Shown: piece after piece, positions 49,080 through 57,767 of the stretch
Layout: each line of letters opens with the position of its first letter
How positions within the stretch are numbered: the first letter of the stretch is position 1
From: Bordetella genomosp. 12
Lineage (GTDB): Bacteria > Pseudomonadota > Gammaproteobacteria > Burkholderiales > Burkholderiaceae_B
Direction of reading: 5' to 3'
Assembly: GCF_002261355.1 (NCBI RefSeq)
Contig: NZ_NEVU01000003.1
Location: 1,178,001 to 1,242,000, forward strand
DNA length: 64,000 nucleotides
Notes under the pieces: model-generated
What the model saw: only the letters and a program-made list of their open reading frames with translations
Database searches by the model: none
What the model was told of the DNA's origin: nothing
Translations under genes and position numbers: made by a program

Positions 49080-51539
49080 ATGCCCTCTCATCCCTTCCGT
49101 CCTGAACACCGCCGCCCCCCCGCGCGCTCCACGGCCGCTGACTCCGCCCTGGGCCGGCAACGCCGCGCCGCCCACCTGGCCTGGCTACTAAGCACCACAC
49201 TGGCGTTGGCCACGGCCGGCGCCGCGGCCCAAAACCAGGCCACGCCACAGGCCCGCGCCTACGCCATCGCTGCGGCGTCGTTGAGCCAGGCGCTCACTGC
49301 CTACGCCAACGCAGCGGGAGTGGAGCTCACCATGGATGCCAAACTGCTGCAGGACAAGCAGAGCCCGGGCCTGAACGGGCGCTACAGCGTGGCCGAGGGT
49401 TTCGCCGAACTGCTGCGCGGCCATGGCCTGCGCGCCGAGCCGGAGGCCAACGGCAGCTACACCTTGAGAGCCGCCGGTGCGGCCGACAGCGTGACACTGG
49501 CGCCGGTCAACGTCACCGGCCAGGGCGAGAGCGCCACGGGGCGCTTTACCGGCTATGCCGCCACGCTCAGCGCCACCGGCACCAAAACCGACACCCCGCT
49601 GATCGAAACGCCGCAATCGATCTCGGTGGTCGGCGCCGAAGAAATCGAAACGCTCAAGGCCCAGAACCTGCAGGACGCCCTGGGCTATGTCGCCGGCGTG
49701 AGCCGGTTCGAGGGCATCTCGCGCGTGCAGGACACCCTCTACATTCGGGGTTTCCAGGCCCAGGCGGGCACCGGCAGTTTCTATCGCGACGGCACCAAAT
49801 ACACCGTCAATGCGTTCAACGGCAAACAGGAAATCTACGGCCTGGAGCGCATCGAAGTCCTCAAGGGCGCCTCCTCCGTGCTGTACGGCTCGGCCGCACC
49901 TGGCGGCCTGGTCAATATGGTGAGCAAACGCCCCACGCCCTATGCGCTGCGCGAACTGAATGTCGAGCTCGGCAACTTCGACCGCAAACAGATCTCGGGC
50001 GACCTGGGCGGCCCCCTCGACGATGACGGTGTCTGGTCATACCGGCTGACCTTCCTGCAACGCGACAGCGACACCTTCGTCGACCATGTCAAAGACGACC
50101 GCAGCTTCGTTGCCCCCGCCCTGAAATGGCAGCCCAATGCCTCGACCTCGCTCACGCTGCTGGCCGATTACCAGAAGGACAAGACCAACTACGTTTATTG
50201 GCTGCCCGCCGACGGCACGATCTTCTCCACGCCCTACGGACGTATCCCGCGCAACCGCTTCACGGGCGAGCCGGGCTACAGCAAGTTCGACGTCGAGCGC
50301 TACTCGGTGGGCTATCTGTTCGAGCATGCCTTCAACGACCAGGTGACGTTCAAGAACAGCCTGCGCTACTTCCATTCGCGCAGCGACTTCCCCCAGGTCT
50401 GGGTCTCCGGGCTGGCCGCCGATCAGCGTACATCGGCCTACCGAGGCGGCACGCTGCGCTGGGAGCGCTCATCGGCCATCGTGGCCGACACCTCGGTGCA
50501 GATCCGCGCCTCGCACGGCGCGGTCGACCATACCCTGCTGGCAGGCTTTGACTACACCCGCCCCAAAAACCAATCCGAACGCTACGACCGAAGCGCCAGC
50601 AATATCGATTACTACAACCCGGTCTACGGCAGCCCGCTGGGCGCGCCCACGCGCGACGACTGGTGGTCATACAACGCCGACACGACCCAGTTGGGCGTCT
50701 ATCTGCAGGACCAGATCAAGATCGCCAACAAATGGGTGATCCTGCTCGGCGGCCGCTACGACCATGCCCGCGATAACCAAAGCAATCTCTACACCGGCGT
50801 AAAGTCCGTCGACAACGAAACCAGCCAGGCCTTCACCGGCCGCGCCGGGCTGGTCTATCTCGCGGACAACGGCCTGGCTCCGTTCTTGAGCTTCGGCCAA
50901 TCGTTCGAGCCCACCACGGGCACCGATCGCCAGGGCTCGCGCTTCGAACCGTCAACCGGCGACCAATACGAAATCGGCCTGCGCTATCAACCTCCGGGCT
51001 CGCGCACCTTGATCTCCATCGCCGCCTACCAACTGACCCGCCAGAAAGTCTCCGTCACCGACCCGGTGGATCCCAGCTACTCGGCGCAGATCGGCGAGGT
51101 GCGCTCGCGCGGCTTCGAACTCGAAGCGCGCAGCCGCATCGGCAGCAGCACCAACCTGATCGCCGCCTATGGCTACACCGACGCGCGCACGACCAAAGCC
51201 AGCCCGCTGCAACCCGCACAAGTCGGCCTGCGCTCACCCGGCATACCTTTTCACCAGTTCTCGGTGTGGGCGGACTACAGCTTCGGCCAATTCGGCCTGC
51301 CCGGCTTCAAACTCGGCGCGGGCGTGCGCTACCAAAGCTCGACCAAGCCCAACACCGGCGACTTCAACGTTCCGGCCTTCACCCTGGTCGACGCCATGGC
51401 CGGCTATACCACCGGCCCCTGGAGCCTGGCGCTCAACGTGACCAACCTGTTCGACAAGACGTATGTCGGCAGTTGCACCACAGGCTGCTTCTACGGCGAA
51501 CCGCGCCGCATCATCGGCACGGCGAGCTATCGTTGGTGA
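49080..51539 (+). CDS. TonB-dependent ferric-siderophore-type receptor with STN domain
   Basis: 819 residues. A long basic leader (1-35) precedes a hydrophobic signal (WLLSTTLALATAGAAAQ), then STN (about 58-110, ASLSQALTAYANAAGVELT), plug (about 150-275, ETPQSISVVGAEEIETL, RIEVLKGASSVLYGSAAPGGLVNMVSKRP) and barrel ending GTASYRW. It is the third element of a FecI-FecR-receptor cassette and should be induced by its own ligand. The barrel resembles FhuE/FoxA-like hydroxamate receptors, an inference only. An ATG further in may be the true start given the length before the signal. Confidence 0.92.
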   Translation: MPSHPFRPEHRRPPARSTAADSALGRQRRAAHLAWLLSTTLALATAGAAAQNQATPQARAYAIAAASLSQALTAYANAAGVELTMDAKLLQDKQSPGLNGRYSVAEGFAELLRGHGLRAEPEANGSYTLRAAGAADSVTLAPVNVTGQGESATGRFTGYAATLSATGTKTDTPLIETPQSISVVGAEEIETLKAQNLQDALGYVAGVSRFEGISRVQDTLYIRGFQAQAGTGSFYRDGTKYTVNAFNGKQEIYGLERIEVLKGASSVLYGSAAPGGLVNMVSKRPTPYALRELNVELGNFDRKQISGDLGGPLDDDGVWSYRLTFLQRDSDTFVDHVKDDRSFVAPALKWQPNASTSLTLLADYQKDKTNYVYWLPADGTIFSTPYGRIPRNRFTGEPGYSKFDVERYSVGYLFEHAFNDQVTFKNSLRYFHSRSDFPQVWVSGLAADQRTSAYRGGTLRWERSSAIVADTSVQIRASHGAVDHTLLAGFDYTRPKNQSERYDRSASNIDYYNPVYGSPLGAPTRDDWWSYNADTTQLGVYLQDQIKIANKWVILLGGRYDHARDNQSNLYTGVKSVDNETSQAFTGRAGLVYLADNGLAPFLSFGQSFEPTTGTDRQGSRFEPSTGDQYEIGLRYQPPGSRTLISIAAYQLTRQKVSVTDPVDPSYSAQIGEVRSRGFELEARSRIGSSTNLIAAYGYTDARTTKASPLQPAQVGLRSPGIPFHQFSVWADYSFGQFGLPGFKLGAGVRYQSSTKPNTGDFNVPAFTLVDAMAGYTTGPWSLALNVTNLFDKTYVGSCTTGCFYGEPRRIIGTASYRW

Positions 51540-51542
51540 ACA

Positions 51543-51562
51543 GGCAGGGCTTCGGCCCTGCC
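51543..51562. terminator. Hairpin between convergent receptor and alcohol dehydrogenase genes
   Basis: GGCAGGGC-TTCG-GCCCTGCC, an 8-bp stem with a stable UUCG-type loop, three bases after the receptor stop. No T run follows, so termination strength is uncertain. Confidence 0.5.
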
Positions 51563-51569
51563 GCCAACT

Positions 51570-52742
51570 TCAAAATGCCTGCCGATAAATAGACAGCGCG
51601 TCACCCATTCCTACTGGGCGCCGATTATTTATCAGGAGCCGTTGCTGCGCCATAGCGTCCTCAGCCAGACCCTCCAGGTCGCGCTCTTCTATACCGACAT
51701 CTCGCAGCCGGAGAGGTATGTCTCCGATCTGAATGATCTGCTCCATACGCTCGATCAAAATCGCTGCAGCCTCATCTCCTTGCCCTGCTGCCGGTAAAGC
51801 CAAGCCATGGGACAGCTCGGCGTAAAGCGATGCGCAGGCTGGCAAATTGAATCGCATGACATGCGGCAACATCAGAGCATTCGACAAACCGTGCGGGATA
51901 TGAAAACGCCCACCAATTGGATAGGCCAAAGCGTGCACCGCCCCGACAGGGGCATTAGCAAAAGCCTGGCCCGCGAACATAGAGCCAAGCAACATAGCCT
52001 CTCTGGCCTGAAGATTCTCACCGTCCTCCAGAACCGCTTCAATGTTGCTTATCAACATGCGCAGCGCAGCTAATGCGTAATGATCAGAGATCGGATTCTT
52101 CAAGCGAGCTGTCGTGTACGCCTCGATCGCGTGCACCATCGCATCGATGGCCGTTGCAGCGGTAACGGCTTTAGGAAGACCGACTGTTAGGGCAGGATCC
52201 AGTACCACCGCATCGGCATACAACAAATCAGAAACAACACCGGCCTTGACGCCTTCGCCCACGCTCAATATGGCAATGGGCGTGACTTCGGAGCCAGTAC
52301 CCGCCGTTGTGGGAACCTGCAACAACGGCAGCCGCGGACCATCAGCTTTACCGATACCGTAGAGCTGATTGAGCGCCTGCTTGCTGCCCAAGAGCAGCGC
52401 CAGGACTTTCGCACTGTCCATGGACGATCCGCCTCCCCAGCCAATGATCACGTCGGCGCCCGCCTGCTCTGCCGCTGCCGCCAACGCCAGCACGACCTCC
52501 TCTGGAGGATCTGCCACCACGCCGTCGAGCGTGGTGACCTGCCAACCGGCCTTACGAAGCGCGTCTATTGGGACGCGCAGCATGCCGCTAGCCGCAATCA
52601 CCGCATCCGTCACGATTACGGCTCGTCGCCCCGGAGTCATCGAGGCCAAGGTGTCGTGAAGCTCGGCGCTGCGGCCAACACCGCATATCACTGACGCCAC
52701 CGTTTTAAAGGTGAACGATGTCGATCCGGAGGAGGCACTCAC
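51570..52742 (-). CDS. Iron-containing (group III) alcohol dehydrogenase
   Basis: 390 residues. The NAD-binding GWGGGSSMDSAK (about 100-111), TAGTGSEVTP, and the metal ligands Asp and His in AIDAMVHAIEAY and two His in VHALAYPIGGRFHIPHG are all present. The family includes lactaldehyde/1,3-propanediol dehydrogenases and maleylacetate reductases. It is the last gene of a minus-strand catabolic operon and overlaps the FAH gene by four bases (ATGA). Lower GC than the flanking receptor gene. Confidence 0.92.
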   Translation of the reverse strand: MSASSGSTSFTFKTVASVICGVGRSAELHDTLASMTPGRRAVIVTDAVIAASGMLRVPIDALRKAGWQVTTLDGVVADPPEEVVLALAAAAEQAGADVIIGWGGGSSMDSAKVLALLLGSKQALNQLYGIGKADGPRLPLLQVPTTAGTGSEVTPIAILSVGEGVKAGVVSDLLYADAVVLDPALTVGLPKAVTAATAIDAMVHAIEAYTTARLKNPISDHYALAALRMLISNIEAVLEDGENLQAREAMLLGSMFAGQAFANAPVGAVHALAYPIGGRFHIPHGLSNALMLPHVMRFNLPACASLYAELSHGLALPAAGQGDEAAAILIERMEQIIQIGDIPLRLRDVGIEERDLEGLAEDAMAQQRLLINNRRPVGMGDALSIYRQAF

Positions 52743-53626
52743 TTTGCCTCTCCTCGTGTGGCGTACCCAGCCTGAACAATGCTATTCCTCAGCAGTCCAA
52801 CCCCCTCAATTTCAACCTCGCAAACATCGCCTGGCTTCATCCATAACGGCGGAGTCCTAGCCGCCCCAACTCCCGAAGGCGTCCCAGAGAGAATCACATC
52901 TCCCGGCAGAAGTGTCATAACCTCGGAGAGAAGCTCAATGAGTCGCGCGACATTGAATATCATGTCGTCCGTGTTGGCCTGTTGTACGACTTCCCCATTC
53001 AAGCGTGTCTGTATTGACAGACCTGCGCCGCCCTTAGGCAGCTCGTCTGCGCTCACGAAGCAAGGGCCAAACCCTCCGGTCGCATCGAAATTTTTCCCCA
53101 TCGTCCACTGATGCGTGCGTAATTGATAATCGCGTAAAGACGCATCATTGAATACTGAATAGCCAGCAACATAATCCAGCGCGTCGTCGTAACTCACCCC
53201 GCTACACCGTCGACCGATGAAGACCGCCAACTCCCCCTCGTAGTCAAGTTCCTGAGACACAGCAGGACGCACTATTGGAGCGTCATGCCCCACCAACGTC
53301 GTGGTCGTTCTCAAGAAAACCACTGGATAGTCTGGTTTCTCGAACCCAGTTTCGGAAGCATGATCGATGTAATTCAAACCGATACAAATTAGCTTTCCCG
53401 GATGCTGAGAGGGCGGAAGCAACTCTAACTTCGCCAGGGGCAGGCGCTCTGCATTGCATTGGTCCAGGCGTGAGCGGATGTGCTCAATAACCCCGGATCC
53501 GGCGGATAGTAATTCGTTCATATCCTGCGGCAACGCAGGATCCAAGGCCTGCAGCGCAATCACTTGCTGACCTTCAAGGACCCCCAACTGGCTTGTATTC
53601 TCCCCGCGAAATGAAACGAGTTTCAT
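52739..53626 (-). CDS. FAH-family hydrolase/isomerase/decarboxylase
   Basis: 295-residue FAH-fold enzyme. GLNYIDHASETG, VFLRTTTTLVGHDAPIVRP, the LDYEGELAVFIG Glu pair, VFNDASLRDYQ, KNFDATGGFGPCFVS and SGTPSGVG outline the metal site. Similar enzymes act late in homoprotocatechuate and gentisate-type pathways. It is only distantly like the FAH protein at 34759-35607. Coupled to the cupin gene upstream and the dehydrogenase downstream by ATGA overlaps. Confidence 0.92.
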   Translation of the reverse strand: MKLVSFRGENTSQLGVLEGQQVIALQALDPALPQDMNELLSAGSGVIEHIRSRLDQCNAERLPLAKLELLPPSQHPGKLICIGLNYIDHASETGFEKPDYPVVFLRTTTTLVGHDAPIVRPAVSQELDYEGELAVFIGRRCSGVSYDDALDYVAGYSVFNDASLRDYQLRTHQWTMGKNFDATGGFGPCFVSADELPKGGAGLSIQTRLNGEVVQQANTDDMIFNVARLIELLSEVMTLLPGDVILSGTPSGVGAARTPPLWMKPGDVCEVEIEGVGLLRNSIVQAGYATRGEAK

Positions 53627-54318
53627 ACTGTCCCCTGCGAGTGGCCTGGTAGAGAGATATAGCGCTCCCCAAATACGGTATAGGTCTGGCTCTTCGGACC
53701 AACGCGATCTTCGGCGTGCACGAACCTGGTAGAGCCGAGTCCCTTCACGGATCGTGGCAGAAGCAAACCACGGACGAAAGCTGTCGTCTCTGTTTGACTC
53801 ATTACTGCAGACACGGGCTCATCGATTCCATTCTCGATGAAAACATCGCCTGGCCTGTGGATATGCCGCACGCCGCCCGGACCGATAGCATCAAGCTCTC
53901 CGGTCAATACGTAACGCAATCCTGGGCCTTGATGCATATGCACCGGGGCCGCCGATCCAGCCGGAAAGCTCACCTGATCACAGCGCAACAGCCATTCAAA
54001 TGCGGGATCGAGATCCACTTCGCAGTCCATCCGGACCACTGACTCGGACTCCGGCGCGGACTTCAGACGACCCGTGTATCCGCCGCCTAGAGAAACCAAC
54101 TCCCAACGCAGCAGGTGGGTTCCACTCGAACCGGCGTGGAAGGTTGCAGCAGTTTCATTGATCCACGATGACGCCGCACGAACCAGTTGCCGCGAACAAT
54201 CAGTCTCAATCGTGACGTCACCCGCAACCACATAGACACCGCGCGCCGCGCGCGGAAGAAACACCGGGCTATTGCCCTTGCCAAGCTTGTCTTCAATGAT
54301 ACGAAAAGAGAAAAGCAC
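53623..54318 (-). CDS. Cupin-fold protein of unknown activity
   Basis: 231 residues. The only clear domain is a C-terminal cupin (about 115-190): APVHMHQGPGLRYVLTGEL keeps the two His of motif 1 but lacks the usual Glu after them, and GVRHIHRPGDVFIENG resembles motif 2 with its His. The N-terminal half looks like a second, degenerate cupin, which suggests a bicupin. It could be a metal dioxygenase, isomerase or lyase. Its place within a lower aromatic pathway is the main clue. No better family assignment is possible. Confidence 0.7.
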   Translation of the reverse strand: MLFSFRIIEDKLGKGNSPVFLPRAARGVYVVAGDVTIETDCSRQLVRAASSWINETAATFHAGSSGTHLLRWELVSLGGGYTGRLKSAPESESVVRMDCEVDLDPAFEWLLRCDQVSFPAGSAAPVHMHQGPGLRYVLTGELDAIGPGGVRHIHRPGDVFIENGIDEPVSAVMSQTETTAFVRGLLLPRSVKGLGSTRFVHAEDRVGPKSQTYTVFGERYISLPGHSQGTV

Positions 54319-54330
54319 AGTAGCTCCAGC

Positions 54331-54636
54331 TCAATGATTCAAAAAGTGTTCTGCCACCCGGAAGGGAACAATCTCGATGTCGTGCCAGACGCCAGAAACT
54401 CGCCACGGGTCGTCAGCAAGAATTCCCTCTAACTCCTGCAGCGAGTCGACGTTCCAGATCGCGCCAGAACCGGCGGGATTCTCATGAGTGTCCTTAATCA
54501 TCCCCCCGATCAGGAGCTTTCCCATCGCCTGGAATTTGGCGGCACGTTCAATATGCGCTGGCCTTAGCTCCAGACGTTTACGCTGCGTCTCTGCATCCAA
54601 AGGATCTCGCATCCGGCATAGGACTATGAATTGCAT
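54331..54636 (-). CDS. YciI-like small enzyme
   Basis: 101 residues of the YCII ferredoxin-like fold: MQFIVLCRMRDPLDAETQRKRLELRPAHIERA, GGMIKD and WRVSGVWHDIEIVPF. The family is structurally close to muconolactone isomerase and includes dehydrochlorinase-like enzymes, often with a catalytic His-Asp pair (His in PAHIE). I start at ATG 54636 as the family N-terminus is MxFIV; an ATG 42 bases upstream overlaps the next gene. Function in the operon is open. Confidence 0.8.
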   Translation of the reverse strand: MQFIVLCRMRDPLDAETQRKRLELRPAHIERAAKFQAMGKLLIGGMIKDTHENPAGSGAIWNVDSLQELEGILADDPWRVSGVWHDIEIVPFRVAEHFLNH

Positions 54637-54653
54637 AACAAGTGGATTCCTGC

Positions 54654-55421
54654 TTACTGGATAATGGAAAAGACACAACCGCCCAGCGTCTCGGCGCGCA
54701 ACCTCACCCTATCTCCTGCCTGTAATGCCACGGCCGCCGTGGCGCCTCCAGACATGAGAATGTCACCCGCCAACAACTCACCGCCATAGCGCGTCACAAG
54801 CTCAGCGGCCGCAACCAGAGAGCGGCTCGGATGACCCAAGATCGCGGCACTTGAACCGATCTCCCGCGCTTGGCCATTCACTTCCAGAATCATCCCCAGA
54901 TTGGAGACGTCAACGGTCGGCGGGAACCAAGGACCCAGTACCACGCCGCACGATGATGTGTTGTCTGCAATAGCGTCTGCAGCGCGGAACTTGAAGCTCT
55001 CGTAACGGCTATCTATGATTTCCACGGCAGCGGCCACGCCGCCCACGGCAGCCCAGGCTTGCAAAGGAGTCACCTTACCTTTGAGGGGCGCTTTCAGTAG
55101 GAATGCGATTTCTGGCTCGGCTCGGGGGTGAATCATGCGCGAACGAGAAATCGACCCACCATCTTCGATGCACATGCCGTCGGTCAATCTTCCCCAACTC
55201 ATTTCATCCACGCCGACCTGGGCCATCTTAGCTTTGCTAGTCAAACCCATTTTGATGCCAAGCCTGCGTTCACCGCTGGCAAGGCGCTTTTCGACCAAGC
55301 GCCTTTGGACCTCATAGGCCTGGGTAGACGTCATGGAGAATCCCGGCTGTGGAATGGGCCGCGCACTTTCCGCTGCGGCACAAAGCCGATCTGCCAGAGT
55401 GGTCATATCATTGTCCGTCAT
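54654..55421 (-). CDS. 2-keto-4-pentenoate hydratase / 4-oxalocrotonate decarboxylase family protein, copy A
   Basis: 255 residues. GIKMGLTSKAKMAQVGVDEMSWGRLTD, RAEPEIAFLLKAPL, AAVEIIDSRYESFKFRAADAIADNTSSCGVVLG and GHPSRSLVAAAELVTRYGGELLAGDILMSGG follow the family pattern with the acidic metal residues. The wording (GxLTDGM, ADNTSS) leans toward the decarboxylase (XylI/DmpH) branch. Its paralogue follows upstream with 20 bases between. Confidence 0.88.
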   Translation of the reverse strand: MTDNDMTTLADRLCAAAESARPIPQPGFSMTSTQAYEVQRRLVEKRLASGERRLGIKMGLTSKAKMAQVGVDEMSWGRLTDGMCIEDGGSISRSRMIHPRAEPEIAFLLKAPLKGKVTPLQAWAAVGGVAAAVEIIDSRYESFKFRAADAIADNTSSCGVVLGPWFPPTVDVSNLGMILEVNGQAREIGSSAAILGHPSRSLVAAAELVTRYGGELLAGDILMSGGATAAVALQAGDRVRLRAETLGGCVFSIIQ

Positions 55422-55441
55422 GACAAAACTCCTTGTTTCTT

Positions 55442-56257
55442 CTATTTCGCCGAATCAGTGCCGTAGTTGACCGCGACGCTACCCAGGCCAGAGATGCGTA
55501 TGCAAATGTCGTCACCGGGCCGCATCGATACCATCGGCCCCAGAGCCCCGGACAGCACGAGGTCTCCGGCAAGCAGCGGGCGTCCCAACTTGACCATGAT
55601 GCGCGCTAGCCACAACACAGCCTGCAAAGGATTCCCCATACAAGCAGCGCCCGCGCCAAATGACACCCCCTCCCCATTCCGCTCAACCGTCATCCCTACG
55701 AGTTCCAGGTCGAGGTGAGCAAGGCTCACCGGGCGTGTTCCCAGCGCGTAGTAACCCGACGAGGCGTTATCGGAAATGGTGTCTTCGATGCCGAAATCCC
55801 AGCCGATATACCGGGTATCGATGATCTCCACCGCAGGCAAGGCATAATCGAGTCGGCCGATCAACTCCCCCAAAGTGATGTCCTCAAGAGTGAGGTCCGC
55901 CCCAACCATGAACGCTATCTCGCCTTCGGCCTTAGGAAGATTCATAGAACGACCCGGCAATACTTCCCCGCTAGGAATCTCCATGTCGGCAAACAGCATG
56001 CCGTAATCCGGTTGATCAATACCGGCATTGCGCTGCACCGACTTCGAGGTAAGGCCAATCTTGCGACCAACCAGGCGGCGTCCCTCCGCTATCCACCGTT
56101 GCGTATTGACCTCCTGTACCGCGTAAGCGGCAGCGATGTCCCCCGGTTCGAGCAGCCCCCCCACTGGCTGGCAAGGAATACCGCTCAATCTAGCGTCGTA
56201 TATGAAGCGAGCGGCCGACTCGATGGCGGCACGGTCGGTCTGTCGGGAAGCACGCAT
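55442..56257 (-). CDS. 2-keto-4-pentenoate hydratase / 4-oxalocrotonate decarboxylase family protein, copy B
   Basis: 271 residues of the same family as the neighbouring copy: GRKIGLTSKSVQRNAGIDQPDYGMLFADM, KAEGEIAFMVGADL, PAVEIIDTRYIGWDFGIEDTISDNASSGYYALG and GNPLQAVLWLARIMVKLGRPLLAGDLVLSGALG. It leans toward the hydratase (MhpD/HpaH) branch. The pair recalls the DmpH-DmpE couple of meta-cleavage pathways, which channel an unstable dienol between them. First enzyme gene after the transporter. Confidence 0.88.
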   Translation of the reverse strand: MRASRQTDRAAIESAARFIYDARLSGIPCQPVGGLLEPGDIAAAYAVQEVNTQRWIAEGRRLVGRKIGLTSKSVQRNAGIDQPDYGMLFADMEIPSGEVLPGRSMNLPKAEGEIAFMVGADLTLEDITLGELIGRLDYALPAVEIIDTRYIGWDFGIEDTISDNASSGYYALGTRPVSLAHLDLELVGMTVERNGEGVSFGAGAACMGNPLQAVLWLARIMVKLGRPLLAGDLVLSGALGPMVSMRPGDDICIRISGLGSVAVNYGTDSAK

Positions 56258-56293
56258 TGGATGAACTCCGATCGGTGATACGTAAGATGCGAT

Positions 56294-57607
56294 TCAGGAT
56301 GAGCGAGCGTTGCGTTCTGACTCTTTGTCTCGTGCAGCCAGGTCCATGCCGCGCGTTTCCGGCAGAAACAACAGAACCAGGAGCAACAGCACGTTGGCGC
56401 CCATAGTGAAGACTGCGATGGCAACGTTCAAAGCCATCTTGGCTGACAAGAAGCCGATCAATGCCGGCATCAGCGCGCCAACGGCTCGTCCAGCGTTGTA
56501 TGTCAGTCCTTGCGCGGTACCCCGGACACGACTGGGGAACAACTCGGCCAGATAGGCGCCGAAAGGACCAAAACCTCCTGCCACCACGGCCCCAAGCGGC
56601 AAACCCAACCACAACATCGCCGTGTCGCTGATCGGCAGTACCATGTACGAGTATGTGAGCGCTATTGATAGCACCGCGCACAACGCAAAGGCTTTTTTTC
56701 GACCATAGCGGTCGGCAATAAATCCGCCCGCCCAGACCCCAAGAATGCTGCCTACGATGAATACGAGGGTGTACCCGCTCGTACCAAACACGGACAAACC
56801 GCGCTCTTGCTTTAAATAGGTGGGCAACCAGGTTGTCATCGCGTAGTAGGCGCCTTGCAAGCCCGTGGTCAGCAAGGAACCAAAAAAGACATAGCGCAAC
56901 ACGCCGGGCTGAGTGAACACGGCGAGACGCGACACTTGCTGCTCATCGTTTTTGGCGGCATCGCGCTGAAACAGCTCAGGCTCCCGCACGTGCTTACGAA
57001 CGTAAAGCACAAAAAAGGCTGGCAAGACTCCCAACGCAAACATCACGCGCCAGGCCCATTGCTCCGGAACCAGAGAAAATACGGCCCAATACAGAATCGC
57101 AGCCAGCCCCCATCCAAACGCATGCCCGGATTGCACGACCGATAGTGCTCTGCCGCGATACTTTGCCCGAATCGTTTCGCTCAACAGCACTGCGCCACAT
57201 GCCCATTCACCGCCAAACCCGATGCCCTGCAACACACGCATGATGAGAAGCTGATCAAAGTTCTGGGTAAAGGCGCTCAGCAAGGTAAAGAAGGAGAACC
57301 AAACAATGGTCACTTGCAGGATTCGAACGCGTCCGAAACGATCGGCAAGGTAGCCCGCAAGAACGCCGCCAACGCATGAGGAGAGCAGCGCTGCACTACC
57401 CAGCAATCCAGCCTCTCCCTTGCTAATTCCCCACGTGGCAATCAAGGTAGACATGACGAAGCTGTAGAGCATTACGTCGAAGGCATCGAGCGTCCACCCA
57501 CCGAAAGTGGCGGCCATGGTCTTTTTTTCGTTTTGATTCAGTTCTGAAACCCATGACACCATGGTCACGGCTTCCTCGCTGCGCGGCGATGACGCGGGGG
57601 TCGGCAT
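56294..57607 (-). CDS. MFS transporter, aromatic acid:H+ symporter (AAHS) type
   Basis: 437 residues with twelve hydrophobic segments. FGGWTLDAFDVMLYSFVM (first span with the Asp typical of AAHS), GYLADRFGRVRI (the loop 2-3 motif) and GFIADRYGRKKA (its repeat) are evident, and RVLQGIGFGGEWACG is the fourth-span motif. It probably imports the acid degraded by the genes downstream. The start at 57607 (MPTPASSPR) is preferred over a longer frame. It diverges from the IclR regulator across a perfect 26-bp palindrome. Confidence 0.92.
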   Translation of the reverse strand: MPTPASSPRSEEAVTMVSWVSELNQNEKKTMAATFGGWTLDAFDVMLYSFVMSTLIATWGISKGEAGLLGSAALLSSCVGGVLAGYLADRFGRVRILQVTIVWFSFFTLLSAFTQNFDQLLIMRVLQGIGFGGEWACGAVLLSETIRAKYRGRALSVVQSGHAFGWGLAAILYWAVFSLVPEQWAWRVMFALGVLPAFFVLYVRKHVREPELFQRDAAKNDEQQVSRLAVFTQPGVLRYVFFGSLLTTGLQGAYYAMTTWLPTYLKQERGLSVFGTSGYTLVFIVGSILGVWAGGFIADRYGRKKAFALCAVLSIALTYSYMVLPISDTAMLWLGLPLGAVVAGGFGPFGAYLAELFPSRVRGTAQGLTYNAGRAVGALMPALIGFLSAKMALNVAIAVFTMGANVLLLLVLLFLPETRGMDLAARDKESERNARSS

Positions 57608-57686
57608 AAACAGTCTCCAGTGTTTTTTCTGACGTGGCTCCCGGGGTATCACCACGTCGACGATGTGCGCTGAGTATAGGTATCAA

Positions 57687-57712
57687 GCCTGGAAATTAGA
57701 TGATTTCCAGGC
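57687..57712. promoter_or_regulatory. Perfect palindrome, predicted IclR-type operator
   Basis: GCCTGGAAAT-N6-ATTTCCAGGC, ten-base arms without mismatch, between the MFS gene and the divergent IclR gene. The inner arms TGGAAAT/ATTTCCA equal those I recall for the E. coli IclR box, but the spacer is six bases rather than one. Confidence 0.75.
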
Positions 57713-57724
57713 GTTTTACTTCCA

Positions 57725-57730
57725 TATAAT
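57725..57730 (+). promoter_or_regulatory. Predicted -10 of the IclR gene
   Basis: Perfect TATAAT 13 bases after the palindrome and about 38 bases before the chosen start. A -35 is weak (TTTCCA at 57704-57709, inside the right palindrome arm), so the palindrome would cover the promoter. Confidence 0.45.
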
Positions 57731-57767
57731 GAAAGCCCCAACACGCCCATCGCTCCGGCCGACACCC

